This document shows positions 11,885 through 22,750 of a DNA stretch of 64,000 nt, piece after piece. The DNA comes from Ceratotherium simum simum. Lineage: Eukaryota; Chordata; Mammalia; Perissodactyla; Rhinocerotidae. Location of the stretch: positions 12,035,359 through 12,099,358 of the forward strand of contig NW_004454173.1 of assembly GCF_000283155.1 (NCBI RefSeq), written 5' to 3'. Both the position numbers and the translations under genes were made by a program. Every line of letters begins with the position of its first letter. Position 1 is the stretch's first letter. The notes under the pieces were generated by a model. That model saw only the letters and a list, made by a program, of their open reading frames with translations, was not told where the DNA came from and made no database searches.

Positions 11885-12110
11885 TGATACAGATTGTCAG
11901 GGGACTGTCTCTGAAAAGATGTGACGTACAGATTGTCAGGAGACTGTCTCTGAAAAGAGGTGACGTTTAAGTAGAAATCTGAATAATAAGAACGAGCGAA
12001 AGGAATTGCAGTTCAGGTAGAAGGAACAGCAAGCATGAGGCCCAATGATAGGTAAGAACTTGGCATATTCTAAAAACTGGCAGAAAGCTGGTATACCTAG
12101 TTTCTAATGA
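11885..12110 (-). mobile_element. L2-like remnant containing a tandem duplication
   Basis: GTCTCTGAAAAGAGGTGACG, then AGAAATCTGAATAATAAG and GGAACAGCAAGCATGAGGCC, is the same old repeat class as 675-1035. Confidence 0.45.
11889..11966. repeat. Two tandem copies of a 39-bp unit
   Basis: Unit ACAGATTGTCAGGGGACTGT... ending in GTGACGT occurs at 11889-11927 and 11928-11966 with two mismatches. Each copy ends in a TGACGT half-CRE. Confidence 0.9.
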
Positions 12111-12124
12111 GCAAGGGAAAGATA

Positions 12125-12320
12125 ATAGTAACTAATATTTATAAATTGCATTACAGTTTACAAAGCACTTTTACATGTATTATTTCAGATAATCTTCACA
12201 ATTATATAAGGATATACTATTATTCCATTTTCTGGTTTGGTAAACTGCCCGTATGTTATAGCTAGTGATTGATTTGAAATGGTTGCTCTTTTTACTACAT
12301 CATACTGCCAATCAACTGTA
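12125..12320 (-). mobile_element. MIR SINE, antisense
   Basis: ACTAATATTTATAAATTGCA, CAAAGCACTTTTACATGTAT, CTTCACAATTATATAAGG and a decayed TTCCATTTTCTGGTTTGG; it ends near CATACTGCC. Confidence 0.6.
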
Positions 12321-13865
12321 TGTTTTGTATACTTGATAACCAGAGAAAATGGTAAGGGTGTACATTTCATTTGAATTTATTAGTATTACCACTTTTCAGT
12401 AGTATTAATTTATCCAGGGCTGAAGGTATAAATGCCAAGGCCAGATTTCTGGACCCATTTCAATAGTGTAAAGTAATTGCTTCAGTAAATACGACCTGGT
12501 ATGTTATCTTGAGTTAAGGTGAGTGAGACCTGATAGAAACTTCATAAATGTGATTATGTACTTCATAACTAGGAAGATTAATTTCTAAGATATTAGCTGG
12601 TTTCAGTGAATTAATAGAGTATTTCGTGCTCATATATTCAGGATGCCTGGCATTTTAAATTCATATGTGCATATACTGTGACCTTACTGATAAGCAATGT
12701 GAAAGTATGATAGATGACTCTGTAAGTAGTGAATGAAGATTGAATTTAATAATCTTGGTAGGGGCTGTATGAAAATTTCCTTTTCTCTCCTCTCCTGCAC
12801 TTCTCTCTTCCTCATCTCTCTTCCCTCCCCCACTCCCTCTCTTTATTTTACATTTCAATTTAGTTTCACCAAGTGCTTTTACATAAATAAAAGTTGATTT
12901 CAACTAGCATTGAAGGACCATTTTATTGTGATACTATTTTTACTTGCTTTTTCCTACTTTTTCTTAAATTAATAAACACATAATTTTATAAACTACTCTT
13001 TTCCCATATATGGAGGTTGGACAGTAAGAAAGATTTTAAATAAATTCTATAACAATACTTAATTTGAAAATGAGTTGAGATCAAATGAGAAGATATTTAA
13101 AGTTATAGTCTTGGGTGTATGTTAATCTAGAATTGAATTGAATTATATATGTATAGGGCTCTTTAAATATTGATATTTTATAACTGATAATTAGTTTTTC
13201 TCTAAAAGTTTTATTTATGTTTTCCTTTATCAACCTGATGCATTTAAAATATAACAGCCATGCTTAACCTCTGCTGCATTATAGTGGTCTTTCATTTAAT
13301 TTGTTAAATAAATGATTTTATTATTAGGTTGAGTTTTTCAGTTCATTGTATTACATTGAATTGCCTCAAGAAGCACTCTGTAATAATGGTTTCCTTTTTA
13401 CTCTTTCCAGTTGTTAAGAAAATAACGATGTTATTCTTCTAAAGATGATAACTCTTTAAACTATAGTATATATTTATTATAATTTAGGGAATCATTATTG
13501 TTTGGATATTTATGATCTTTTTTTTGCTCTGAGAGAAGGTTAGGCCACTAAGAAGATTCAGCACGGTTTCTCTATGGTTTGTTAATTATATTTCTTGTTA
13601 TTTGAGTTGATTCTTACTGTCTTTGAAATATGTTGAAAATATAATTTTCACATTAACATTTAGATTGAAGTTGATCATATCTATAGAATAATTACTTTTG
13701 AAATTTTTTCATTAAAAGTAAGAATGTACAATGATGATGATTTTGCTGAAAAAAAAAATCTCTCATTGAAACTCAAAATGCAAGCACATAATTTAGCCAT
13801 TTAATGAATTAGCAGCCTTCAATTATTGACATTTTCAATTACATTCACAAAATGGAGATAGTTTA

Positions 13866-15165
13866 AACTCTCTTAAATTTTTTTCAACTTTATTGAAGCA
13901 TAATTTATATTAATAATATGTGCCCATATTAAATGTACACTTAGATAATTTTTCTCAAATCTATACCTTCATGTAACTGGCTTTACTTTTTTAAATCAGT
14001 CACCTGCTTGCTCCCTGGCAAGCACTGGTCTGATTTCAGTCACTATGTATTAGTTTCTCTGTTCTAGAACTTCATATAAATGTGTATTCTTTTTTTGTCT
14101 CTGCCATTTTTCACCAAGCATGATTTTGAGATTCATTCATGTTGTTGTGGTTATCAGTAGTTTGTTCCTTTTTCCTGCTGAACAATATTCCATTCTGTGA
14201 ATGTGTCACAATTTGTGTATCCATTCACCTGTTGGTAGACACTTGGGTATTTTCAAGTTTTGACTGTATAAATAAAGTGGCTGTGACCATTCTTGTACAA
14301 GTCTTTGTCTGGGCATATGTCTTCATTTCCTTTGTAAATACCTAAGAGTGGAATCATTGAGTTATATGGTAAGTATATATTTAACTTTGCAAGAAACTGT
14401 TAAACTATTTTTTTTTCTTTTTCTATTTCCTGGAAAAATTTATGTAGAATTACTGTTATATCTTCTATAAATGTTTGGTAGAATTCACACATAAAACCAT
14501 AGGGGCCTGGAGTTTTCTTTGTGGGAAGGTTTATATACACACATTCAACATCTCGTAATGATTATAAGGCTATTCAGGTTATCTATTTCTTCTTGATTGA
14601 GCTTTGGTAGTTTGTTTCTTTTAAGAAATTTGTCCGTTTCAGGTCTTACTTCATATTTATTGACCCAAAGTTGTTCATAATATTCCTTTATTATTCTTTT
14701 GCAGCATCTGTAGTGGTGCTCCCTCTTTCATTCCTAATATTGGCAACTTAACATCATCTTTGTTTCCCTGAGTTCAGCTGGAATATTATCAATGTTATTA
14801 ATCTTTTCAAGGAACTCATTTTTGGTTTCATCAATTTTTCTCTTTTATCTGTTTTATATTTCACTGATAGGGTTTATATTGTGAATCTTTTACCTATTTC
14901 AGCAAACTTTCATATACTGTCATACCTCTTAAAGTCTAATGTAGGGAATTTAAAAGCTATCCTTCCTTTTTTCTACTTGTCATCCTTTGTGTTATTATTT
15001 TCGTACATTATATGACATTGTTATAAATCCTATAATACTTTGTTATTATTTTAGTTTTAAAGAATCAAATTTATTTTAAAAAGAATCAAATTTATTTAAA
15101 ATAAATTCATTTACATTTATTTTAAATTTAAAATTTATTTTAAATTTTAAAATTTACTTTAAAAA
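13866..15165 (-). mobile_element. Old L1 fragments, antisense
   Basis: 13866-14400 reads as antisense L1M 3' sequence (TCAACTTTATTGAAGCATAA, GATTCATTCATGTTGTTG). 14400-15000 carries the antisense reverse transcriptase region (GGTAGAATTCACACATAAAA, GGGGCCTGGAGTTTTCTTTG). 15000-15165 is low-complexity TTTAAAAT sequence. Confidence 0.7.
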
Positions 15166-15174
15166 AATGAGAAA

Positions 15175-15377
15175 GGGCCGGCCCTGTGGCTTGGTGGTTA
15201 AGTGCGCGCGCTGCGATGCTGGTGGCCCGGGTTCGGATCCCGGGTGCGCATCGAGGCACCACTTCTCCGTTCATCCTGAGGCCGAGTCCCGCATACAGCA
15301 ACTAGAAGGATGTGCAGCTACGGCATACAACTATCCACTGGGGCTTTGGGGGGAAAAATAAAATAAATAAAATCTTT

Positions 15378-15401
<24 letters not shown>
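15175..15401 (+). mobile_element. ERE SINE
   Basis: GGGCCGGCCCTGTGGCTTGG head, GTTAAGTGCGCGCGCTGCG, GGTTCGGATCCCGGGTG and a 24-A tail. Similar short sequence on both sides (ATGAGAAAG, AGAGAAAAAG) may be the target duplication. Confidence 0.95.
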
Positions 15402-15409
<8 letters not shown>

Positions 15410-15529
15410 GTTTCATTTATACTTAGCCGAACATTTAACATGTCTGTTTAAATCCATTATTTACATTCAAGTTTCCACCCACAACCATTTTCTTTTGTCC
15501 TGAAAAGCATTCTTTTATGTCTTGTAGTG

Positions 15530-17205
15530 TGTGTCTGCTAGCAACAAGTTCTTTCAGCTTTTGTTTTCTGAAAATGTGCTTACTTTGCCTTTATCTTTTA
15601 AAAACTTATTCTGAGATAATTTTAGAATTACAGAAAATTTGGGAAGAAAGTACAGAGTTTCCAAATATTCTTTGCCCAGATTCCCCTAATGTTGACATCT
15701 TACATAGCCATGGTACATTTGTCAAAACTAATAAATTAATAGTGGTGCAATATATTAACTAAACTACAGACTATATTTGGATTTCAGTTTTTACGCAGTG
15801 GCCTTTTTCTCTTCCACGATCCAGTCCGGAATATAGTAGTCTCACCTTATCCGAGGGGGATACGTTCCAAGACTCCCAGTGAATGCCTGAAACTGCAGAT
15901 AGTACAGAACTCTATATATACTATGTTTTTTCCTATACATACATATCTATGATAAAGTTTAATTTATAAATTAGGCACAATAAGAGATTAACAATTACTA
16001 CTAATAAAATAGAACAATTGTACCAATATATTGTAATAAAAGTTACTGTAGATCTTAGCAACCTCAGCATACAGTCTTTTTTCTTTCCTTATTAAGTCGA
16101 GTACTTTCACCTTTTCACTTAGAGGAAGCACTTTACAGCTTCCCTTTGGTGTATCCAAATTGCCAGCATCACTACTCTTGCGCTTTGGGGCCATTATTAA
16201 CTAAAATAAGAGTTACTTGAACACAAGCACTGTGATACCACGACAGTTGATCTGATAATGGAGACGGCTACTAAGTGGGTAACAGGTGGGTAGCAGACAC
16301 AGCATGGATGCACTAGACAAAGGGATGATTCATGTCCTGGGTGGGACAGAGCGAGATGGTGCAGGATTTCATCACACTACTCAGACAGCATGCAGTTTAA
16401 AAACTTATAAATTGTTTATTTCTGGAATTTCCCATTTAATATTTTCAGACCGTGGTTGACTGAGGGTAACTGAAACTGCAGAATGCAAAACCACTGATGA
16501 GGGGGGACTACTGTACCGTGTTGCATTTAGTCATTATGTCTCTTTAGTCTTCTCCAATCTGTGACAGTTTATTTGTTGTTTCGTGTTTTTGATAACCTGG
16601 ATAGTTTTGAAGAGTTTGGGTCAGGTATTTTGTTGATTGCCCCTCAATTTGGGTTTGTCTTGTATTTTTCTTGTTATTAGACTGGAGTTACAGGTTTTGG
16701 GGATGAATTCCACGAGATGATGTGCCCTTCTTCAGTACCATTTAGAATTGTTCCATCACTGTAAAAATTTCCCCTGCAGCCCCTTTGTGATCAGCCCCTC
16801 TGCACCTTCAGACCTTTGGCAACCACTGATCTGTTTTTCATCTTATAGTTTTCCTTTTTCCATAATGTCAAATAAATGAATCACTTAATTTGTAGCTTTT
16901 GATTCTGGCATCCTTCACTTAGCAAAATGCATTTAAGATTCACCCATTTTGTTGAGTGGGTCAATAGCTCATTCCTTTCTGTTGCTGAGTGGGAGTGCTT
17001 TGTTTTTGATATACCAGAGTTTAATTCATTCACCTGTTGAAGGCCGTCTCGACTTTTTTCTCCAGTTTTTGTCTAGTATGTATAAAACTGCTATAAACAT
17101 TTGAGTATCAGTTTTTGTGGGAACATAAGCTTTCTTTTTTCTCGGGTTGGTACCTAGGAGTGGGAATCCTGGGTAAATGTATTTTAACTTTGAAATTTAA
17201 AACTA
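15530..17205 (-). mobile_element. Old L1M, antisense, split by Tigger
   Basis: 15590-15833 (TAATTTTAGAATTACAGAAA, CCCCTAATGTTGACATCTTA, AAACTACAGACTATATTTGG) continues after the DNA transposon at 16514 (GTTGCATTTAGTCATTATG). 16770-17205 has more L1M 3' sequence (CAACCACTGATCTG, TTAGCAAAATGCATTTAAG). Confidence 0.75.
15834..16513 (-). mobile_element. Tigger-type (Tc1/mariner) DNA transposon, internally deleted
   Basis: The ends are inverted repeats (CAGTAGTCCCCC on the - strand at 16513; TAGTAGTCTCACC at 15834) with TA at both flanks, as expected for TA-target elements. The - strand ORF at 16194-15988 begins MAPKRKSSDAGNLDTPKG and goes on through LSEKVKVLDLIRKEKRLYAE, the N-terminal DNA-binding start of Tigger transposases. 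The rest of the transposase is missing. Confidence 0.9.
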
Positions 17206-17209
17206 AAAC

Positions 17210-17830
17210 TTCTTAAAGAAAAAATAGGAGAAAATATATGTGACCTTGGATTTGACGTTGAGTTTTTAGATATAATACCCAAACCATAATCTATAAAAGA
17301 AAAAAAATAAATTGTATTCTATCAAAAAAAATTAGAATTTTTGCTGCATGCAAGACATTGCTAAGAGGATGCAAAGACAAGTCACAGACTGGGAGAAAAT
17401 ATTTGAAAAATCACGTATCTGATAAAAGACTTGTATCCAGAATATATAAATCTCAAATAAACAAACAGTCTAATATAGAAATGGGCGAAAGATCTCAATA
17501 GACACTTCACCAAAGAAGATATATGGATAGCACATAAGATGATCACATGTTCAATGTCATTTGTTATTAGGGAAATTGAATACAGGTTGAAACCACACTG
17601 AGATATCACTATACTATAAACTATTAGAATTGCTTAAAAAAATTGACACTGCTACATGCTGGAGAGATTGTGGGGCAACAGAAACTTGCTTTCATTGCTG
17701 GTGACAATTCAGAATGATTCAGCCACTTTGGAATACAGTTCGGCATTTTCTTATAAACATGCATTTTCCGTGTGACCCAGCAATCCCACTCCTAGGAGTT
17801 TACACAAGTTAAATGAAAACTTACATTCAC
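17210..17830 (+). mobile_element. L1 ORF2 C-terminal fragment, sense
   Basis: GGAGAAAATATTTGAAAAAT, CTTGTATCCAGAATATATAA, GAAATGGGCGAAAGATCTCA and CCACACTGAGATATCACTAT follow the sense L1 3' part of ORF2. It has many stops. It is one of few sense-oriented L1 pieces here. Confidence 0.8.
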
Positions 17831-17834
17831 AGAA

Positions 17835-18075
17835 ACCTGCTTTTACTTTTGAAGATATTTTCACTGGATAACAAAGTGTAGTTTTGCCATTTCTTTTTAT
17901 TTCAGCCCTTTTGAAAGATGTCGTTCCATTGTCCACTAAAGCCTGTACTTTTTTTTCTAAGAAGCCCCCTGAAATTCTTTTTACCATGTATTTTTTTTCC
18001 TCTGTGACTATTTTGCTCCTCCAAATTATGGTTTTATTTGTATTTAAAAGCACATTGGAAATTCTGTATGTGCCT
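17835..18075 (-). mobile_element. Old L1M fragment, antisense (left part)
   Basis: CTTTTGAAGATATTTTCACT, CCTTTTGAAAGATGTCGTTC and ATTGTCCACTAAAGCCTG match the antisense L1 segment also seen near 30800. It seems to resume at 18585 (TCTTCAAGTTCACTTGACTT). Confidence 0.6.
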
Positions 18076-18420
18076 GTGACTAAGCTTATTTTCAATGTAC
18101 GTTATTTCAAGTTTGATGACAAGTTTTGTTCTGAGGAATCCTTTTTCAAGCTGAATGCCAAAACGGGGAAATGCCTTTAGATGTCCAGCTGGCCCTGGAG
18201 CCAGTGATGTGAACTGCTTTCTTGCTAATGATGATGGATAACTTTTGCTTGAGTTCTATCACCAGCGGTTTTCGGTTGATGATGATGTTACCGTAAGGTG
18301 GTACAGCTGTGGTGAAAGCTGTAAAACACCGCACTTTCTGAAGATAAGTGCTGTTAACAGTGACTGCTTTTAAAATTTTCTTTTTCGTCAAACCTCCCTC
18401 AGATTTTTTTTCCTGGATAA
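18076..18420. other. Unclassified block between L1 pieces
   Basis: This stretch of about 345 bp is less AT-rich than the L1 on both sides and does not read as L1. The - strand has an 81-codon open frame (18391-18146) starting MTKKKILKAVTVNSTYLQKV. I do not recognise it; a decayed retrocopy of some mRNA is possible, but no poly-A tail or target duplication is evident. Confidence 0.35.
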
Positions 18421-18429
18421 TTTTCTCTT

Positions 18430-18584
18430 TGGATAGTTTTTTTAATTGACATATAACATTATATTAGTTTCAGGTGTGCAACGTAATGATTCGATATTTG
18501 TATACATTGCAAAACGGTCACCACAATAAGTCTAGTTAACAGCCATCACCATACAGAGTTACAAAATTTTTTCTTCTCATGTTG
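18430..18584 (-). mobile_element. L1 3'-end fragment, antisense
   Basis: TTAATTGACATATAACATTA, TTTCAGGTGTGCAACGTAAT and ATACATTGCAAAACGGTCAC match the antisense L1 3' UTR. Confidence 0.7.
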
Positions 18585-18775
18585 AGGATATTTTTTATTA
18601 CTGTCTTCAAGTTCACTTGACTTTTCCTCTGCAGTACTTAGTCTGCTCTTAATCCTTTCCAGAGAATTTTAAAATTTTTTGGGTTTTTTTGTTACGTTAA
18701 GTTGTATTTTTTTGTTATAGTTTTACTTTTTTTTTTAACATACTCATTTTTTAATTTAAACCCTAGCACATTTTT
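18585..18775 (-). mobile_element. Old L1M fragment, antisense (right part)
   Basis: Continuation of the element at 17835-18075: TCAAGTTCACTTGACTTTTC and CCAGAGAATTTTAAAATTTT, then T-rich sequence. Confidence 0.45.
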
Positions 18776-18792
18776 TTTTTTCTTCAAGCCCA

Positions 18793-18860
18793 GGCCTAGT
18801 GGTCTAGTGGTTAAGATTTGGTATTCTCACCACCTTGGCCCACGTTAATTTCCCAGGGAA
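18793..18860 (+). pseudogene. tRNA-Glu(CTC)-like pseudogene
   Basis: TAGTGGTCTAGTGGTTAAGA (D arm with box A) and TTGGTATTCTCACCACCTTG (anticodon arm with CTC) follow tRNA-Glu closely. The T arm is decayed (CACGTTAATTTCCC against GGTTCGATTCCC) and the 5' acceptor strand GGCCT no longer pairs with AGGGA. The 68 nt fall short of the usual 72. It is not an ERE, whose head derives from a different tRNA. Confidence 0.8.
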
Positions 18861-18889
18861 CCACTTCACCCGTCTGTTGGTTATTGGTA

Positions 18890-19180
18890 ACAGCATTAAC
18901 ATATATGACATCATAACAGTTTGCTACTGATGTGCTTCCCATAGATTATTCTATTTAAGCCTTTCCCATTATTCTGTGGGAGAGGTAGTAGGTACTATAT
19001 CCATTTTACAGCTAAAGAAATTGAAGCTCAGTGAGGTTACCTAGCTATGATATAGCAGAACCTAGACTCTAACTTCTTATGTGCCAAGCGTTATAGTAAA
19101 TACTTTATATATATTAACCTCATTTAAGCCTCACAGTAACTCCAGTAAAGCTCCTGATCTTACTGATGATGTACTCTGAC
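18890..19180 (-). mobile_element. Two adjoining MIR fragments, antisense
   Basis: 18890-19075 has CATTTTACAGCTAAAGAAAT and GAAGCTCAGTGAGGTTACCT. 19078-19180 restarts with TTATGTGCCAAGCGTTATAG and CATTTAAGCCTCACAGTAAC. Confidence 0.65.
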
Positions 19181-19839
19181 TTACAGATTCCAGAAATTAC
19201 TTTGAAAAATTATGTGTATTTTTTGTTTCAGAGACATTAAGCAAATATAACCCAAAGAATCTCTAAATACCAAAAGAAATGAATCATTTAAATACATACT
19301 ACTTTAAAAAAGTGGTATCGCTAATTAAATTTTTGGAAGGAAGCCTGACACATTTCATTCTATTTAATATTCTGCAGATGAAGGGTAGTATGTAAATCTC
19401 AAACAGGCTTGAATTCATAAATACGTGAAAAGAAAAAAACTCATTGTGAGAAGAAATCTCAACAAACACTACTATATAAATTTTAGTCAGAAATTAGCTG
19501 ATGTGGTTAATGTTGAAATATTTTTACTAATAAATTTGAAATATTTTCACTAATAAATTCTTTGACAAATAGAATCTCTTTCATATCAAAGGCTGTACAT
19601 TCTTCAGTCATCTCATTGTCTTTGCAAAGTGAATCTTCTAAATGAGGACAATAAGACAAAGTAAAGGTGTGGTTAAAGGTAGCTGAAAGACTGCTGATCT
19701 TATGGCCTTTTAGACCAGTTTATTGTAATCATATATTCAGATGTGCTTTCTTAAGTGGGGCATGAAATGCAGCTGAAGTTGATGTGCTCCAATTCTGTCA
19801 TATGTCATCCTAGCATATGTCATGTATGATATCCTTTAT

Positions 19840-20030
19840 GACTCATTCACTTATTCATTTATTCAAAAATATTTATTAGTGCCTACTAAGTGCCAAACAC
19901 TGATTTAAGTACTTGGGATACATCAGTGAACAAAATGGACAAAAATCATGGAGTTTACATTTTAGCAGACATGGTCCAAACAATAAACAGTAGACAGGTA
20001 AGTAAGCAAGCAGGCATTCATTATGGATAG
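19840..20030 (-). mobile_element. L2-like remnant, antisense
   Basis: CATTTATTCAAAAATATTTA, GTGCCTACTAAGTGCCAAAC, ACATCAGTGAACAAAATGGA and GAGTTTACATTTTAGCAGAC. Confidence 0.6.
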
Positions 20031-21366
20031 GGAAAACTTTCTATACCTGCTCTTTTAACCATACTAAGGAAAATTACATAGAAAATGACTTGTTTTTCAG
20101 CTTGGCTTGCTTTTGTTGATCTCATTTTTAAATACTGGCTAAGAACAATAAAGTTTGAGGGAACATTTTCTCCAAACATTGAGTTAAAATGATGCTGTTA
20201 ATTAAGAAAATGAGCATCTTTTGCTCCTACAATAATTTCTTACTTTTTATAACTCATGTAATATCAATATTGTTGTAAACTGTAGTAATTTAATATCTTG
20301 GATATTTTTGATGGTGGTTTATAAAAACCTAGTAACATATAACAAAATTAATTTTTCTGTAAACTTTTGTTTCTTTTCAAGTTATATTATACTTTTACTG
20401 GCTTTGAATATTTATGATAATTTTTTGTTGTAATTCTAAGTAAAATGTTACAGCACTTTTTTTTTATTATTTGTTAAATGACTCTTGTTTAGAAAGCTAT
20501 CTTTACTTTTGTTTGTCACAGTTGTCTAACTTCTGCTATGATGGAAAAAGTAAAAAAAATTTAATATTTTATTGGTATAGCTTAGAATTAACTAGGATAT
20601 ATTATAGGTTCACCATATGGTATGACAGCATTTTACAGTGTTGTGTATGTTGTAACAGTATTACTAACTCAGATGTTAATATTTAACTTCTTTTGTTGAC
20701 TTACTGAATTAAATCCGTCCCTTATACCGTCAGAGTGGATTCATTTTTTTGTTTTTTTAACCAGGAAGGCTTGAATGTCTGCATTTTTTCTGTATAGTAT
20801 GAAAAGTAGACCTCACATGACTGAATCTTTTACCTGAGACATTGAATAGACTTAATTATTCTTATGTTTCACTGAGTAGATAGGGGTACTTGAGATTAGA
20901 GGAGCAGGGTTTTGAGAAAGGATTTTCAGAAAGAGACAGAATGAACAGTGGAGTCAATAAAAAGAATGTTTTCAATAGACTTAAGAATAGTTATTAAATG
21001 AACAGACAAAACACTAAGTTTTCATTTGGATTATTGCTTTTTTACTTGGTTTTCAAGCAATTCTCAGTGAGTACAATTCTTTTCATTCTGTGTTTTAGCC
21101 AGTGTAAACTAGTGACAGTGAGGAAAATAGTGTAGGAATAAATGAGAAGGAAGTAGAATGTTTCTAGGACACTCATTTGAAGAGAGTTTTTTCTTTTGAA
21201 TACTTCACCATTTAAAAACAATTGAGATTTTACGTTCAAGAGTAGAAAAATAGCTCTGTGCTCTAGTTTTCAAAGCCTCTTCTGCAACTTTTCTCTCTAG
21301 TCTTTAGTAACTATTTAGTGGTCAAGTGCCCGTCACATTCAGTCTTTTACGTAGAAACTGTTTCTT

Positions 21367-21584
21367 AGGGCTGGCCTGGTGGCACAGCAGTTGAGTGTGC
21401 GTGCTTTGCTTCAGTGGCCCGGAATCCGACACACCGCTTGTTAAGCCATGTTGTGGCAGCGTCCCATGTAAAGTAAACGAAGATGGGCACGGATGTTAGC
21501 CCATGGCCAATCTTCCTCAGCAAAAAAAGAGGAGTATTGGCATTGGATGTTAGCTCAGGGCTAATCTTCCTCCCCCTCAAAAAA
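21367..21584 (+). mobile_element. ERE SINE with 14-bp target duplication
   Basis: AGGGCTGGCCTGGTGGCACA head and GATGTTAGCTCAGGGCTAAT tail. AGAAACTGTTTCTT at 21353-21366 and AGAAACTATTTCTT at 21585-21598 are the target duplication (one mismatch). The insertion is 943 bp before the FUT8 exon. Confidence 0.93.
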
Positions 21585-22527
21585 AGAAACTATTTCTTGT
21601 CTTTTCTTTCTTGTCTTTTACAGTTAATTCTGTGTTTGGAGATATGACTTTTCTTATATAGCTCTAGAATTATGAAATGGCATTAAAGTTATATTTTGAC
21701 TACAGATTTTCTCTTTGAGGAGAAAATTTTGTTTCCAAAGGGAATTCTAAGCCTAATGATGGAGAAGTGACAAATGCAACTCATAACCAAGCCTGAGAAA
21801 TTGTATGCATTTGTAGTTTAAGATGCACAATAACTAAAATTTAACTGTTATTAGACTTCTGTTGCAATTGTTGATATTTTTTAATAAATTTTAGGAAAGA
21901 ATAATCTAGCCTAATCCATATGAACCTTTGCTTGTGATGTTTGGAGTGGTTGCCAGCTGCTTAATGACTGTGATAACATTTGCTTGGCTAATATGCATGT
22001 CACTTTTAGAATTTATCCTCAAAGTGACAATTTGCTGTCACCTGCAGAGTTAAGTGGTATAATGGCAGCCAAGCAGTGAGATGGAGGGGGATGGAATTAG
22101 ATCTTGTAGCAATGAATTCACTCATACAGAAAACATGTTTTTGTTTGAGATAATAGAACATTAGCCCAAAATATGTAGTTGAATACATTTTGTTTGGTTT
22201 TGATTATTCAAAAATACCATCTTTTAATCTCCATATGTGAACTGTTGTACAATGATGTAAGAAGGAAGAATGATGATGGTGCTTAGAGGACTTGCAGGCT
22301 TAGAACTAACTAATTTATCTGGAAATTAAAGAACCCTGATGTATATGGTTGATTTAATGTGCTGATTTAAAGGCTTTTGCTTTTTTCCTTATTATTAGGC
22401 AGTTAGGTTATTTGCCAGCCTGTTGGCCAGTCAACACCAATGTGTTTCCTTCAACGCCATGAATCTCAGCATATGCTATTTTACATATCCTAAATAATTT
22501 AAATACATTTCTTACTCTTTCCACAGC

Positions 22528-22533
22528 ATGTAG
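22528..22533 (+). other. Start-stop minimal uORF (ATG TAG) at exon edge
   Basis: If the acceptor is right, the second base of the exon opens an ATG followed at once by TAG. Such start-stop elements are known to stall initiating and terminating ribosomes. The -3 base would come from the preceding exon, so its strength would depend on which leader exon is spliced on. Function here is inference. Confidence 0.5.
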
Positions 22534-22538
22534 ACCCC

Positions 22539-22625
22539 ATGAAGCACAGGACAATAAAGCTTCCTACTCATACCACCAGGAGGATCACTTTGAAAGATTC
22601 ACGGCAGGACTACCAGAGAGACTAA
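22539..22625 (+). other. Upstream ORF of 28 codons in FUT8 leader
   Basis: ATG at 22539 reads MKHRTIKLPTHTT... and stops at TAA 22623-22625, 125 nt before the FUT8 start. The context CCCCATGA has C at -3, so initiation should be weak. The peptide is basic and resembles nothing I know. Confidence 0.5.
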
Positions 22626-22640
22626 TTTGTCTGAAGCATC

Positions 22641-22649
22641 ATGTATTGA
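22641..22649 (+). other. Two-codon uORF (Met-Tyr-stop)
   Basis: ATG TAT TGA in the FUT8 leader. The base at -3 is A, a better context than the longer uORF, but +4 is T. It lies 101 nt before the main start. Confidence 0.45.
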
Positions 22650-22694
22650 AACAACAGAAGGCTACTACCTTTGCACTATCTAGAAACAGTTACA

Positions 22695-22712
22695 ATGTTT
22701 TCAATTCTTTGA
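22695..22712 (+). other. Five-codon uORF nearest the FUT8 start
   Basis: ATG TTT TCA ATT CTT TGA with A at -3. It ends 38 nt before the FUT8 ATG, so a ribosome that translates it would have little distance in which to reacquire initiation factors. That could lower FUT8 translation; the effect is inferred. Confidence 0.45.
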
Positions 22713-22750
22713 GCTCCAGGAAGCCAGGGGAGTAAGCTGAAAATCTGAAA

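Larger units (their letters stand above)
1..22526 (+). other. FUT8: FUT8 upstream intron or 5' flank
   Basis: No coding exon of any gene was recognised here apart from the EIF1A pseudogene. The exon at 22527 starts with an acceptor, so at least the 3' part is a leader intron of FUT8. Stretches with no recognised element include 1-670, 1040-1500, 2650-4900 (apart from short poly-T and A-rich runs and the X-box at 4719), 6290-7190, 8540-9380, 10030-10480, 11350-11880, 12320-13860 (pyrimidine-rich tract near 12780-12845), 19190-19840 and 20030-21350. They are AT-rich unique sequence with only chance ORFs. Confidence 0.7.

Noticed and set aside
11889..11966. CRISPR-like or minisatellite array
   Set aside because: Only two units without spacers, in a mammalian intron; it is a simple tandem duplication.
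12780..12845. CT-rich tract as a promoter
   Set aside because: Plain pyrimidine-rich low complexity with no CpG island or start-site motif near it.
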